DNA from: Chamaecyparis obtusa
Taxonomy: Eukaryota; Streptophyta; Pinopsida; Cupressales; Cupressaceae
Direction of reading: 5' to 3'
DNA: 64,000 nucleotides
Assembly (NCBI GenBank): GCA_027943335.1
Contig: BSBK01001155.1
Span: forward strand, 3,086,501-3,150,500
Both the position numbers and the translations under genes were made by a program. Every line of letters begins with the position of its first letter. Within the stretch, counting starts at the first letter, position 1. Positions 11,943-23,180 of the stretch are shown here, in pieces. The notes beneath the pieces were generated by a model. It ran no database searches and was not told the DNA's origin. It saw only the letters and a list, made by a program, of their open reading frames with translations.

Positions 11943-11954
11943 TGGTATCAGAGC
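11943..11954 (+). promoter_or_regulatory. PBS of P1 (initiator tRNA-Met)
   Basis: TGGTATCAGAGC two bases after the 5' LTR. Confidence 0.9.
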
Positions 11955-11996
11955 AGAAGGTCCTTGAAAGAAAAGTTTAACAACTTAAGGAGATCC

Positions 11997-14900
11997 ATGG
12001 AAAATTTTAGGAAAGAAAGAACTAAGTTTGATGGAGTAAATTTTGAAAGCTGGAAAGAAAAGATGAAGACACATCTATTATGTTTAGGACCAAGTTATTG
12101 GTCAATTACAAAGAATGAGAAGACTATCATTGAGGAAGACAATCTAGAGGCAGGAACTAAAGATGAGCTAGATCTATTCATGTGTAACATACTTGCAAGA
12201 GAAGCACTTTTGTCAGCACTACCGGAGAATGAATACAGTCAGGTAAGATGTTTGAAAACATCTCATGCAATTTGGAAAGCTTTACATTCTACTTTTGAAG
12301 GTGATGAACATGCAAAGAAGGCTAGATTACATAATTGGATTTGTGCATTTGAAGATATTAGAATGATGGAAGATGAATCTATTAGAAGCTATATTGGTAG
12401 GATGTCTAAGATTGTAATAGGAATAAAGTCTTGTGGAGGTGATAAGATAGAGAATGAAGTGATATGGAAAATTCTAAGAACTTTGACACTAGTATTCAAC
12501 CAGACAACACAGATGATTGAACAAGTGATACCTTGTACATCAAACTTTTCAAGAGAGACTCTTCTTGGAAGATTAGAGATAGAAGAGATGAATTTGAGAT
12601 TAGTAGGAGAGCTACCTAGAATGGAGACAGCATTTAGTGCTCTTAACATTAGACCTACATTATCAAGAAGTACTAGTGTGAGTGGAGATTATGCCAGCAG
12701 TAGCAGATCTAAATCTGAGGAAGATAAGAAGATTGAAGAAGGTATTGCATTACTTGTAAAAAGTGAACCGGATGGTAAGAAAACCTTTAAATGTTGGACT
12801 TGTCAAGAATATGGTCATTTTGCATCTAAATGTCCTAAAAGAGTTAAGAAGTATAGAAACAACTTTAAACCTAGGAGATCTAAAGAATGTTATTATGCAA
12901 ATGATGAAGATCTTGAAGTAGGAATTGAAAGACATTTAAGTGATAGTGATAATGATAACTTTGAGGAAATAGGATTTGTAGCAATTAAAGAAGAAAGTTC
13001 TAAATCTAATGAAAGGGAAGAAAAAGAATTAGTTTCTCAAGTTGAAAAGAAATCTGATTGGATTATAGACAGTGGTTGTTCACATCATATGACTAGAGAT
13101 AAAAGAAAGTTTGTTAAGTTAGACAATTATGATCGAGGAATTGTTAGAGTTGGTAACAATGCACCTTGTTTGATTAAGGGTATAGGATCTATTACTGTTT
13201 ATGGAAAGACTAACACTGATGATGTTTACTTTGTTGATGGATTGAGACATAATTTACTAAGTGTTGGACAATTGGTTGATAAGGGTTATCAAGTTTGGTT
13301 TGCTGAAGAAACTTGTGTGATAAAAGATAGAGATGGAAATCTGATTGGAAAAGGATCCAGAACCAGAGGTAATGTATTTCAGTTGAATCCTACTAAGATG
13401 ACATGTTTGATAACTAAGATTGATGACAGTTGGTTATGGCATAAAAGGTTTTGTCATATAAACTTTGATAATATTGTCAAGGTGAGTACTACACTTGTCG
13501 TAAGAGATTTACCTAGAATTATGAAACCTACTAACATAATTTGCAAAGAATGTATGATGGCAAAGTAGAAAAGGAGTTCATTTCCCAGCAAGAAGTTCAC
13601 ATCGACAGAGAAGCTGGAGATTGTTCATACAGACTTGAGTGGTCCTACTAGGACTAGAGGATTCTATGGAGAAATGTATTTTATGATTCTTGTTGATGAT
13701 TTTACAAGAATGATGTGGATTACATTTTTGAAAGAAAAATCTGAAGCATTTGACAAATTTAAGATCATGAAAAGAAAAATTGAAAATGAATCTGGAATGA
13801 AGATTAAGTGTCTAAGATCTGATAGAGGTGGTGAATTTACATCTAGAGAGTTTAATATTTTTTGTGAAATGAATGGTATTAAGAGACAACTCTCAGCCCC
13901 TAGAACACCAGAACAAAATGGTATTGCAGAAAGAAGGAACAGGTTAGTAACTGAAGCAGCGAGAGCTATGTTATTTGAGAATGATTTGGCTAAGACTTTT
14001 TGGAGAGAAGCAGTAAACACAGTAGTATACACTATGAATAGAGTACAAATCAAAGTAGATACAAACAAGACACCTTATGAATTATGGTTTGGACATGCAC
14101 CCTCAGTTAAGTATTTTAGAATTTTTGGAAGTAAATGTTATATAAAGAGAGATGATGATATAGGAAAGTTTGATCCTAGAAATGATGAAGGAATATTTCT
14201 TGGATATTCTTTGAAAAGAAAAGCATATAGATGTTATAACAAAAGAACTAAGACTATTGTTGAAAGTGCAAATGTAAAAGTTGATGAGAAGTTTAAAATT
14301 CAGGAAAGAATGCTTGATTATGAATCTGATGGAGAAGCACAACCTCAGCCTAACATTGAAAATACAAAATTATTTTTTGAAACTAATAGTGATTTTCTGA
14401 ATGAAAGTCATACTGAAGAAAATAGAGAAGAAAGCAGAGAAGAATCTACAATTGAAACAAGATCAGTAACTATGACACCTAACAGGTATACTTCAAGACA
14501 TCACCCTGTTGAGCAAGTTATTGGAAGTTTAGATAGAGGAGTTTTGACTTGAAATAAGGTACATTTATGTTTGATTTCTCAAATTGAACCTAAGACTACT
14601 AATGAAGCTTGTGAAGATGAACATTGGATTATTGCTATGAAAGAAGAACTAGAGCAGATTGAAAAAAACAAGACATGGGAATTGGTCCCTAGACCTAAAG
14701 ACAAGAATGTGATTGGAACAAAGTGGGTATTCAGAAACAAGATGAATGAACAAGGAGAAGTAATAAGAAACAAAGCAAGATTGGTATGTAAAGGATATTC
14801 ACAACAAGAAGGAATTGACTATGAAGAAACCTTTGCACCTGTGGCTAGACTTGAAGTAGTGAGAATGTTTCTAGCATATGTAGCTTACAAGAAATTTAAA

Positions 14901-16124
14901 GTGTATGAGATGGATGTGAAGTTAGCATTTCTAAATGGTGAATTGGAAGAAGAAGTCTACATTGAGCAGCTGGAAGGTTTTCCTTTGACACAAGAAGGAG
15001 ATATGGTATGTAAGTTAAAGAAAGCTTTATATGGATTAAAACAAGCACCTAGAACCTGGTATGCAAGATTGGATAAGTATTTATTGAAATTGGGATTTAT
15101 AAAAGGAACAACAGATAGTAACTTATACACAAAAGAAATTGAGAATGGTTTGTTGGTTATAGTTATATTTGTTGATGATATTATTTTTGGAGGAGAAGAT
15201 GAAGCTAGTGATAAATTTGCAGATGAAATGAAGACTGAATTTGAGATGAGCATGATTGGAGAAATGAAATATTTTTTGGGATTACAGATAACATAAAGCA
15301 AGGAAGGTATATTTGTAGGTCAGACTAAGTATTTGAATGACTTATTGAAAATATTTGGAATGGAAGATTCCAAACCTATTGGAACACCTATGGTAACTAG
15401 ACATAAGTTATCTAGCAAAGATGAGACACCAGCAGTTGAGCAGAAAAAGTATAGATCTATGATTGGAGGATTGCAGTACTTAACACATACAAGACTTGAT
15501 ATAGCACATTTAGTTGGGATTGTAGCAAGATTTCAAGAAGAACCTAGAGAATCACATTATGCAACAGTAAAGAGGATACTAAGATTTCTGAAAGAAACAA
15601 TGGATTATGGATTATGGTATGAGAATTCTGATGACTTTACTTTATGTGCCTATAATGATGCAGATTGGGGAGGCAACGTTGATGACAAGAAAAGCACTAG
15701 TGGTGGAGCCTTTTTTCTTGGAGGAAAATTGGTCTCTTGGTTAAGTAAGAAGTAGAATTGTACTTCACAAAGTACAGTAGAAGTAGAATATGTTGCAGCA
15801 GCAAACAATTGTAATCAGATTATTTTGATGAAGCAGATGTTGAAGGATATTGGAATAAAATTTGATGAGCCTTTTGTTATATATTGTGATAACACCAGTA
15901 CAATGAGTATGTCAAAAAATCCTATTTTGCATTCTAAAACTAAACATATTGAGATCAAGTATCATGTTGTAAGAGAGAAAGTTGCAGAAAAAGAAGTAAG
16001 ATTGGAGTACATAAGTACAAAGGAGCAGATAGCAGATATATTTACAAAGCCTTTACCTAAGGATACATTTGTGTATCTAAGAGGTATGCTTGGGGTTATG
16101 CCCCAACCTATTTTTGAGAATTGA
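11997..16124 (+). pseudogene. P1 gag-pol polyprotein, four stop codons
   Basis: First ATG is at 11997; an in-frame TTG lies upstream at 11964. About 1,375 codons in one frame. Order: gag with a CCHC knuckle at residues ~266-279 (CWTCQEYGHFASKC); protease DSGCSHHM near 358; GAG-pre-integrase (SWLWHKRFCHIN) near 478; integrase core (ILVDDFTRMMW, SDRGGEFTSREFN, PEQNGIAERRNR); RT ([29 protein letters not shown], catalytic FVDD); RNase H (DADWGG, YCDNTS) and terminal ADIFTKPLP. Stops: TAG 13566, TGA 14550, TAA 15294, TAG 15753. Each is one C-to-T step from CAG, CGA, CAA and CAG, which points to decay by methylated-cytosine deamination. Otherwise complete. Confidence 0.92.
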
Positions 16125-16467
16125 TGCAGATGATTGCATCCATCCGGTGATATATGAGCCCTATCTTTCTTCTGGATTGAATGTTGGAACTTCCTCTATG
16201 GGGGAGTTTATGAGCTGAGTCATGAGGATTCTTGTTATTGTCCTTTTCTAAATAGTGTCTTTTGACATTAAGTTGTTATTGACTTAGTGATATAATTTCT
16301 GTCATTGATGTCAATGGGGGAGAGATATACATAAAAAACTTTTGTGGATTGTATGAGAGAGCTGAATAGGAAAACGAAGCACGATTTGATTTGATATTTT
16401 GCAGTGATGTTGCAGTATTGAATTTTTGGAACATTGGATATTTTTCATCTATATTGCCATCAATTCC

Positions 16468-16479
16468 AATGGGGTAGAT
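16468..16479 (+). promoter_or_regulatory. PPT of P1
   Basis: AATGGGGTAGAT directly before the 3' LTR. P2 has AATGGGGGAGAT at the same place, so one G has mutated here. Confidence 0.75.
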
Positions 16480-17619
16480 TTTTAGGAATGAATGCAAAGT
16501 ATTTTGGCAGACATTCTGTAGCAGTTGTTGTTGCATTCATGACTTGGATTGTCATTGATGTCAACACAGTGATATTCTGGTTATCAGAAGGAAAGTAGGT
16601 ACAGTTTTATTTTGTGCATATGATGTATTTTAGATTGGATTTTGTGCAATTGATGGTATGTTCTTTGGTGTGTTATTAACCTATGGTTAACAGTGCAAAA
16701 ATAAATTCATTCATTCATATGAGTTATGAGCATTTTGGTGAAAGCAGTGTTTAGACAGTGTTTCTGTGTAGCAGTTTTCAGAAATTGGAGGATATCTCTT
16801 AGGTGGGATGGAATCTGATTTTGCATAGTTAAAGGGATGTTGGAGACTCATTAATGATGATGTGGTTCATAGTGTGAACTTTGATGATATGTTTGGAGAA
16901 AGTTACAGTATCTGGAAGCCGACAGTTTTATGTGAAATTTGTGTGTAGCATGTAGAAATTATTATTTTGTAATTGATGACCGACTCATTTGTAATTATTT
17001 GAGTTTGGTATATAAGAAGGAATGTTTTACTTGTTGTAGTGAGGAAGTATGAGAGTTGAGATGTGAATTTATGCATGAAGTGAAGAAGGGAGCTAATTCA
17101 GTGATGGACGAAGACTTGTGAGTACATAGATCAGGGATTGTGATCTTGTGTAGCAGAGAGTGCGGTTTTGGCATAGTATGAAGGAGGTAATATATTTCAT
17201 ATTATTCTATTGAATAATTATAACATCCTTTGGATAGTGGGTTCAGAGATCTTGCCTTGAAGCTGTTTGGGCAGTGGGTCCTTCTGTCTTCCATAAACTC
17301 TTAACTGGGTTAGAATCTTTTAACAGGGATTTATATGTACTGAATGTATTTCATAAGACTCCTAACAGGGTCCATCCTCTAACAATGAAGTTTCATATTA
17401 GTACATCATTTTTTGGGCATCATTCCCACCGGGGTTTACTCTTTTCAAGAGGTTCCCTAGTCAACATATCTTGTGTTATTGTGCAATTGTGTATGGTTAT
17501 CTTTCTATGGTTGATTACTACATTGATTATATTGTTTAAAGCTGTTGAATGGTTAAATTATCAGATAACTGATTCACCCCCCCCCTCTCAGTTATCTTGG
17601 GAATCTTTACTTTCTAACA
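16480..17619 (+). repeat. 3' LTR of P1
   Basis: 1,140 bp partner of 10778-11940. The start is mutated from TG to TT; it ends CTAACA. Confidence 0.9.
17563..17597 (+). promoter_or_regulatory. U5 hairpin with C-rich loop (P1 3' LTR)
   Basis: Perfect 10 bp arms AGATAACTGA (17563-17572) and TCAGTTATCT (17588-17597) around a loop TTCACCCCCCCCCTC, 22 bp before the LTR end. The cleanest example in the window. Confidence 0.75.
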
Positions 17620-20161
17620 TTCTTGTCTTCAGGCAACAAATTGTTCAGTAAGGTCACTGATTCCATAAGGAGAGGATTTCTCATTACTTGTTTCTCCTTT
17701 GTCTTCTCCATAGCTAGGATGCTAAACTTAATCAAGTCTTCCTCTTTCCATGAATCCAAACTAGATGTGTCAGGTGTCAAACTTGACAATAATGATGTAG
17801 AGGGAGTGCTATCCATTGCTACTTCATTTATCTTGACCATTTCAACTGAAGGTTCATTGTTCTTTTCTTTTTTTATTTTCTCTTTTTCTATCTATTTCTT
17901 TTCTTTTTCTATTTTCTCTTTTTGTTTTTCTACTTCAGTTATGTCCTTAATGAAAACTTCTTGTTTGGGAGGAGTATTCCTACATAACATTTCAGCTTCT
18001 TGTGTGCTCACAAAATCTTCCTCAAACTTGTCTAAGTCTATATCAGTCACTGCCATGGATATCTCAACATTATCAATGATAATTGTCCTATCCTTGAGTG
18101 ATTCTGATATGGGCGTAGACTTGTCTAACTCTATTTGTGCTTCCACTGCAGGCACTGAATCCTGATGACCTATATGTTGTACCTTGATGGTCACTGACCC
18201 TTTTGTAACCATTGTGGTTACATTAGCTATGGGCACAGACTTAGGTTTTGTGTGCTCCTCTAAGAGTACCTTATCAAAGGCCTTCTTTGTTTCTTTAGAT
18301 ATCAACTCATCATCTTTGTTCATAAGGTGTAGTGTTCTCATCTTTGTCCTTAGGTACAGCTCCACTAAATTTAGTATCAGTGACTTTTCTTCAATAGAAC
18401 ATTTAGGAAGAATGGAATCAAGAATTTTTTCCCTTATTCTGAGATCTTCTTCATTGGCTTGTCTCTTCAAGGTATCCATTATCTCCCATAGCTTATCTAG
18501 AATTGTTGTTTTCAATTCAAGAACTGTCTTCTTGAATTTTATCATATGTGTGACAATCATTTAATGTATTTTTGATTTGTCAATCTCACTGTATGTTTCA
18601 TAAAAATTCCCTACTTGATCAATTCTTCCCTCATCAACAATCCTTGTGTTCAAAACCTTAAGGCTTGGTCTGAATCGTATCTTAGAAGGTGCTTGTATAT
18701 TTTTCTTGCTCTTTGTTTCTCATGAGGATGGATGACTAGTGCTAGCTTCTTTCTTCCTCTTGAATATTAACTTATACTCTAGAGGAGTGGTAAGGTCAAT
18801 AGTATCTTTGGGCGCAGAAGGAGTATCATCTTGTTTACCCTTATCACTATCATCTTTTTCAATTTTTATCTTTTTCATCTTAGGATCTTCTTGTTCTACT
18901 ACACTTTTCAATTCTAAAGAAATCCTTTCTTCCCTTGCCTTGTCAAGATCTACTTGAGATACACCATGTATTCTCAAGATCTCTAATGTTACTTTAGCAA
19001 CTTTTATTTTTGTTGTTGCACTATTAAGTTTTGCATCTAGTTCTTCTCTCTTCTCCTCATATGTTCCTCATCTAGGTTCATTAGGATCTTTTGGTGCTGA
19101 TAGTAATACCTATGCATATGCTTCAAGGACTTATTCCTCTACCCCATAACCAAGTGGATGAATCCACTTAGTTCTTGGATCAACAACTTCCATACATGTA
19201 GCATCAGTTTCTACCATAAAACATATTGTGTCCTTATATTTCTTCACAATGCTCTCTCAAATTATGTACCTCATTTGCATCTTTGCCATAAAGGTCTTCA
19301 ATTCCAATGTCACATGATCTTTCAATGTTCTTTTAGTGGATGCTTTATTAGATATCTATGGCATGGTTGGAATTGTCTTGTCCATATACAAATCTGATAC
19401 TCTCCCAACAATATGAAGGTACATATAGATAATCAAAGACCCAAACCTAAATATTTTTATCTTGTCATCCTTGATAGCCTTGATGTTGTCTATCAACTGT
19501 GCATGCAAGATCTGACACAAGTTGAAATCTTCATTATCATTCACAAGTCTGATGGCTACTGGAATAGTGCTTGTAGACACACTATTTACCCTACTCGTGT
19601 GATGAAATTTGTATCCCAGTATCATTTACATCAATTTGATGTCTGCTTTCTCTATAGGCTTGATTGTCATACCGCGCCTATTTCTCCTTGACTTACAAGT
19701 TTTCTCAATCATCTTTCTGACATCCTTGCCCACAGGAAGGATGAAATCTATCCTAGAAAGGCTTGTTATCTCATGAATTAGGTCATTGGTGATTCTGACT
19801 AGTACATTAGCTATCAAAAACAAATCATCATGAATTCTGCTCAATAACATCTTTATCCATTCTGTCTCATAGAATTCATATGTCGTAGCATACTCAACAA
19901 TAGGGTGATCATTCCATTTAGCATATTCATCCATGAATGTCTTGTCTAGTTTCAACATGGTTTCCATGTGCACCCTTAGCTATCCAACCCTACTGGTTCT
20001 TTCTTGTAGTAGATGTATGCCCTAATATCCTCAACATGCATAATGCTCATAGGCATGTGAGAGAAAGCTTCCTCTAAGTCATCTAGGGTTGACTTAAATG
20101 GATGCCTCTTAAAAACATATCTTTTCTTCTCAGTGACATCATAAAAAATAGGAGTGGCCAT
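17620..20161 (-). pseudogene. ORF2 of element B, N-terminal and central part
   Basis: Colinear with ORF2 of copy A. It starts at the ATG at 20161 (MATPIFYDVTEKKRYVF), shifts frame near 19975, then follows one frame to the P1 insertion. The globular N-terminal region, the acidic/basic tail (KKIKIEKDDSDKGKQDD) and the K/E coiled coil are all present, with several stops. Having two diverged copies shows the ORF belonged to the element rather than being chance. Together with 10124-10777 the intact protein was about 1,065 codons. Function unknown. Confidence 0.65.
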
Positions 20162-20455
20162 GACTTGTTAATCACTTTCCAACTGATCTCTGAGATAATC
20201 TGATGACTTTTGAATCGGTGCAACAAGCTAGGGTTTTTGCAACTGATCAAATGCACAACAATCACTAATAGATAAATCTCCAAATATTCATAATAAACTC
20301 GAGGGATTTTTTTCTCTCTTCAATCACTCTAAATTCAAATGCAATGAGTGATCAAACAACTTTCTATCTACTTAAATTGAGAATTCTACCATTAATGCTT
20401 TTGCACATAAACCAGGGTGTCACTTCAAACTTTCCAACTCGACTTCTGCTAAGAA

Positions 20456-21721
20456 TTAGAATGTGCGCTCTTGCACAAAGGTTCCTATACACTCCAAAAG
20501 CTTAAGTTCAAAGGTGCATACTCTGAGAGTAAGTATGCCAGCCAGGCAGGGGTCTAGAGCTAAAGTAACTCCCGCTATGACCCTGAGTGCCATTCATCTA
20601 GGTGTAGAGGGTGCATCCATCATGGATGCATCCAATACATACTCATCAATCATGTCCTTCTTCTCTCATCAAATCATGCTCACATCATCTGAGGCTTTCA
20701 CAAAATTAACTTCTCCTTTAGGATCCATTACTGCTTTTTTTATCTTTTTAGGACTTTCTTGACCTTGCGTCCTTGATCTACAGAACCTTGAGATATGTCC
20801 AGTCTTGTTACAAGAGTGAAAAATTATTGGAGGTCTTGTATTCCTTGGCACATTGACATGAGTTACCATTTTGCATTGTTTAGCTAAGTGTCCATTATAG
20901 TTACATATCTGACATGTAACATTCTGGAAACTTCTTACATTTGTTTAACTCTAATTACTCTAATCATGTTGAACCCTATTCTTCTTACTAGTCTTGCAAT
21001 TCATAGCTCTATGACCAAATTTATTGCATGAGTAACAATAGCTATTAAAATGTCTTACCTCTGTACAGTTCCTTAAAATGTGTCTAGGCTTGTTACATGA
21101 AAAACAAGTGTGTTCAACTTTCTTGTGCTCATTTATAGGTGGTCCACCATCATTGTTGGTTTGATCTTTAGTCTTCTCAACATTAGTAGAGTCCTTTTTT
21201 GTATCCTTACATGATCACAGGTTGTCAATCTGATTCTGTGCTTCATTTTATCCAATACAGCTAGTGTCTCCTTTGACTCTTCTTGCATACAACTAAGATT
21301 CTATCAAATCTGAACTGGTGTGCAATTTTTCAATATGATTCTTTGCTTCTTTTAATTCAGATTCCAAGCTTTCTTTGTTGTTTCTTAATTACAAGAGTTC
21401 AAGGTTAGCTTGCCTTAATTCCTCATTGAGTTGAAGGTTCTCATTGACCTGTTCATTGTAGACTTCTTGATTGTTGATCTGTTTATCATCAAACTCTTCA
21501 AGTTGATCTTTCAAGGATGCATTTTCTTCATTCATCTTTTTGACCATTGTTCCCAATTCACTGGTGGAACATTCTTTCAGATCCTTTCTTAGTATTTTGA
21601 TAACTAATTGTGCATCACTAACTTTTTCTTTTAGTTCTTAAATTTCTCTTTCTGACTTGTCCAGGTCTTCAAGAGATGCTTCTAGATTTCTCTTCAAATA
21701 TTTCATTTCTTCTTTGTCCAT
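20456..21721 (-). pseudogene. ORF1 of element B, coiled coil plus four zinc knuckles
   Basis: Starts at the ATG at 21721 (MDKEEMKYLKRN), 41 bp inside the PBS, and can be followed in one frame for 422 codons with several stops. A coiled coil is followed by CFSCNKPRHILRNC, CYSCNKFGHRAMNC, CQICNYNGHLAKQC and a fourth knuckle whose first Cys is Phe (FHSCNKTGHISRFC). These are retroviral-type CX2CX4HX4C knuckles, normally RNA-binding. ORF2 starts 294 bp downstream. A Gag-like role is inferred; no known Gag family is recognised. Confidence 0.7.
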
Positions 21722-21761
21722 GATCTCCTCAACTAGTTAAAATCCTTTTCTAAGTACCAGA

Positions 21762-21773
21762 GCTCTGATACCA
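21762..21773 (-). promoter_or_regulatory. PBS of element B (initiator tRNA-Met)
   Basis: Minus strand TGGTATCAGAGC two bases from the 5' LTR at 21776. Confidence 0.85.
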
Positions 21774-21775
21774 AT

Positions 21776-22896
21776 TGATAGGAATGGGAACACTGAGGGT
21801 GGGGGGGGTGAATCAGTGTTCAATGTATTTTAACTTTTCACATTTAATCTTTATACTGAACTTAAATGCTTAAGTACTGAATTAAAAATTCACATAAACA
21901 TGAAACATGAAATCAACACATGACACCAATATGATTATGGGGAAACCCAAATAGGTAAAAACCCCAGTGGGAATTGACACCCACTAATATTCTACACTAG
22001 TGTTTTGTGATCCTTGTTAGAAGATCCTTTACCCTGTTAGGAGTATCTTTACAATGCTTTAAGTATAGTAGACCTGGTTAAGGGTCAGACCCTATTAGGA
22101 GTCTTTTATAATAAACCCTATTAGGGGTGTGGACTCACTATCCTAGAGCTCACTTGTCAAATGGTGAAGGCTACAACCTTCTTTTATCAGATACACACTA
22201 TATCTGCTTGCTAAACTATTACTATGACACTCTTGTTTGATCAGTTCCTTTGATGCACTCATGCCTTGACCTCTATCAAAGCTCTAATACATTTTATAAT
22301 GTGTTCACACACTTCTTCTCTGCTTATTAGAACTCTCTATATATCTTTCATACCAAATACAATGGGTGCATCTTATATTTATACGTTCATACAAAATAAA
22401 CAATTAGGTCAACCCTATAACTAATTACAAATAATGTTTCCAATTGAGTTGGATTAAGCACTCTTACAATTATACATATACATATGTCAGAAACCTAAAT
22501 ACAATGGGAGCATAGCCTTTACAACATTACATTATAATCGCAAACCCAAATGCTAACTATCGGCTCTATTCTCTATTCTGTGCTGGCACACATTGGCTGT
22601 GCAACTTCAATTGACTGTAGCTTTCACATCCTTGCATATCTTCTTATGGGCTCTTAGACTAAGCATGAGTATAGTCTAACTAACTTAACTTCCAAGGTGC
22701 ATGCCATAATTCATCCATACATATGGGCGCTGATGCTTTGAGCTGCAGGAACTCTGTACACTGTCCATTCTTCAACACTTAACTATTTTCTGATCTTCTC
22801 ATTGGGTGCGCTCACTCCAAACTGCTATATGACTTTATTTCGATAATGACAACACTAAATCAAATCATATACTTCAGTATAGTCAACTTGCCAACA
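21776..22896 (-). repeat. 5' LTR of element B
   Basis: 1,121 bp, TGATAGG to CCAACA as read on the plus strand. Pairs with 8810-9922. Confidence 0.85.
21789..21820 (-). promoter_or_regulatory. U5 hairpin with C-rich loop (B 5' LTR)
   Basis: Perfect 8 bp arms AACACTGA and TCAGTGTT around a G-run (C-run on the sense strand). Confidence 0.7.
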
Positions 22897-22956
22897 ACAT
22901 ATACATATAGGTATACATATACATATACATATACACATATATATACATATATATAC

Positions 22957-23020
<64 letters not shown>

Positions 23021-23038
23021 CTTTATATGTATGGATAG

Positions 23039-23086
<48 letters not shown>

Positions 23087-23180
23087 ATACACATATACAT
23101 ATACATATATATACATACATATATATGTACATATATGTATTTATATTTGTATATATGTCTATGTATATATATACTATATT
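22897..23180. repeat. TA/TG microsatellite
   Basis: Starts at the LTR end as ACATAT/TATACA steps, with a pure AT run at about 22973-23014 and a GT run at about 23050-23084, then degenerate TATA/CATA. Reading frames through it are dipeptide-like artefacts. Confidence 0.95.

Larger units (their letters stand above)
10778..17619 (+). mobile_element. Ty1/copia element P1, structurally complete
   Basis: 6,842 bp with LTRs 10778-11940 and 16480-17619, PBS, PPT, TTCTT target duplication and a full-length copia polyprotein in one frame broken by only four stop codons. It is nested in element B and therefore younger than it. The same family supplies P2 and the solo LTR at 25916-27109. Confidence 0.92.
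8810..22896 (-). mobile_element. Pol-less LTR element copy B, split by copia P1
   Basis: LTRs 8810-9922 (3') and 21776-22896 (5'), PBS at 21762-21773 and PPT at 9923-9933 all agree on a minus-strand element. Its own interior is 9923-10777 plus 17620-21775, about 5 kb, encoding ORF1 and ORF2 but no pol. P1 (10778-17619) is inserted in ORF2 with a TTCTT duplication. The left flank is the PBS of copy A, so no target duplication is expected there. It resembles the non-autonomous class described as TR-GAG or LARD elements, but with an extra large ORF. Confidence 0.8.

Noticed and set aside
11964..11996. Upstream TTG start for the P1 polyprotein (and 27742 in P2, 51420 in M1)
   Set aside because: A plant retroelement ORF should use ATG; the next in-frame ATG precedes the first conserved gag residues.
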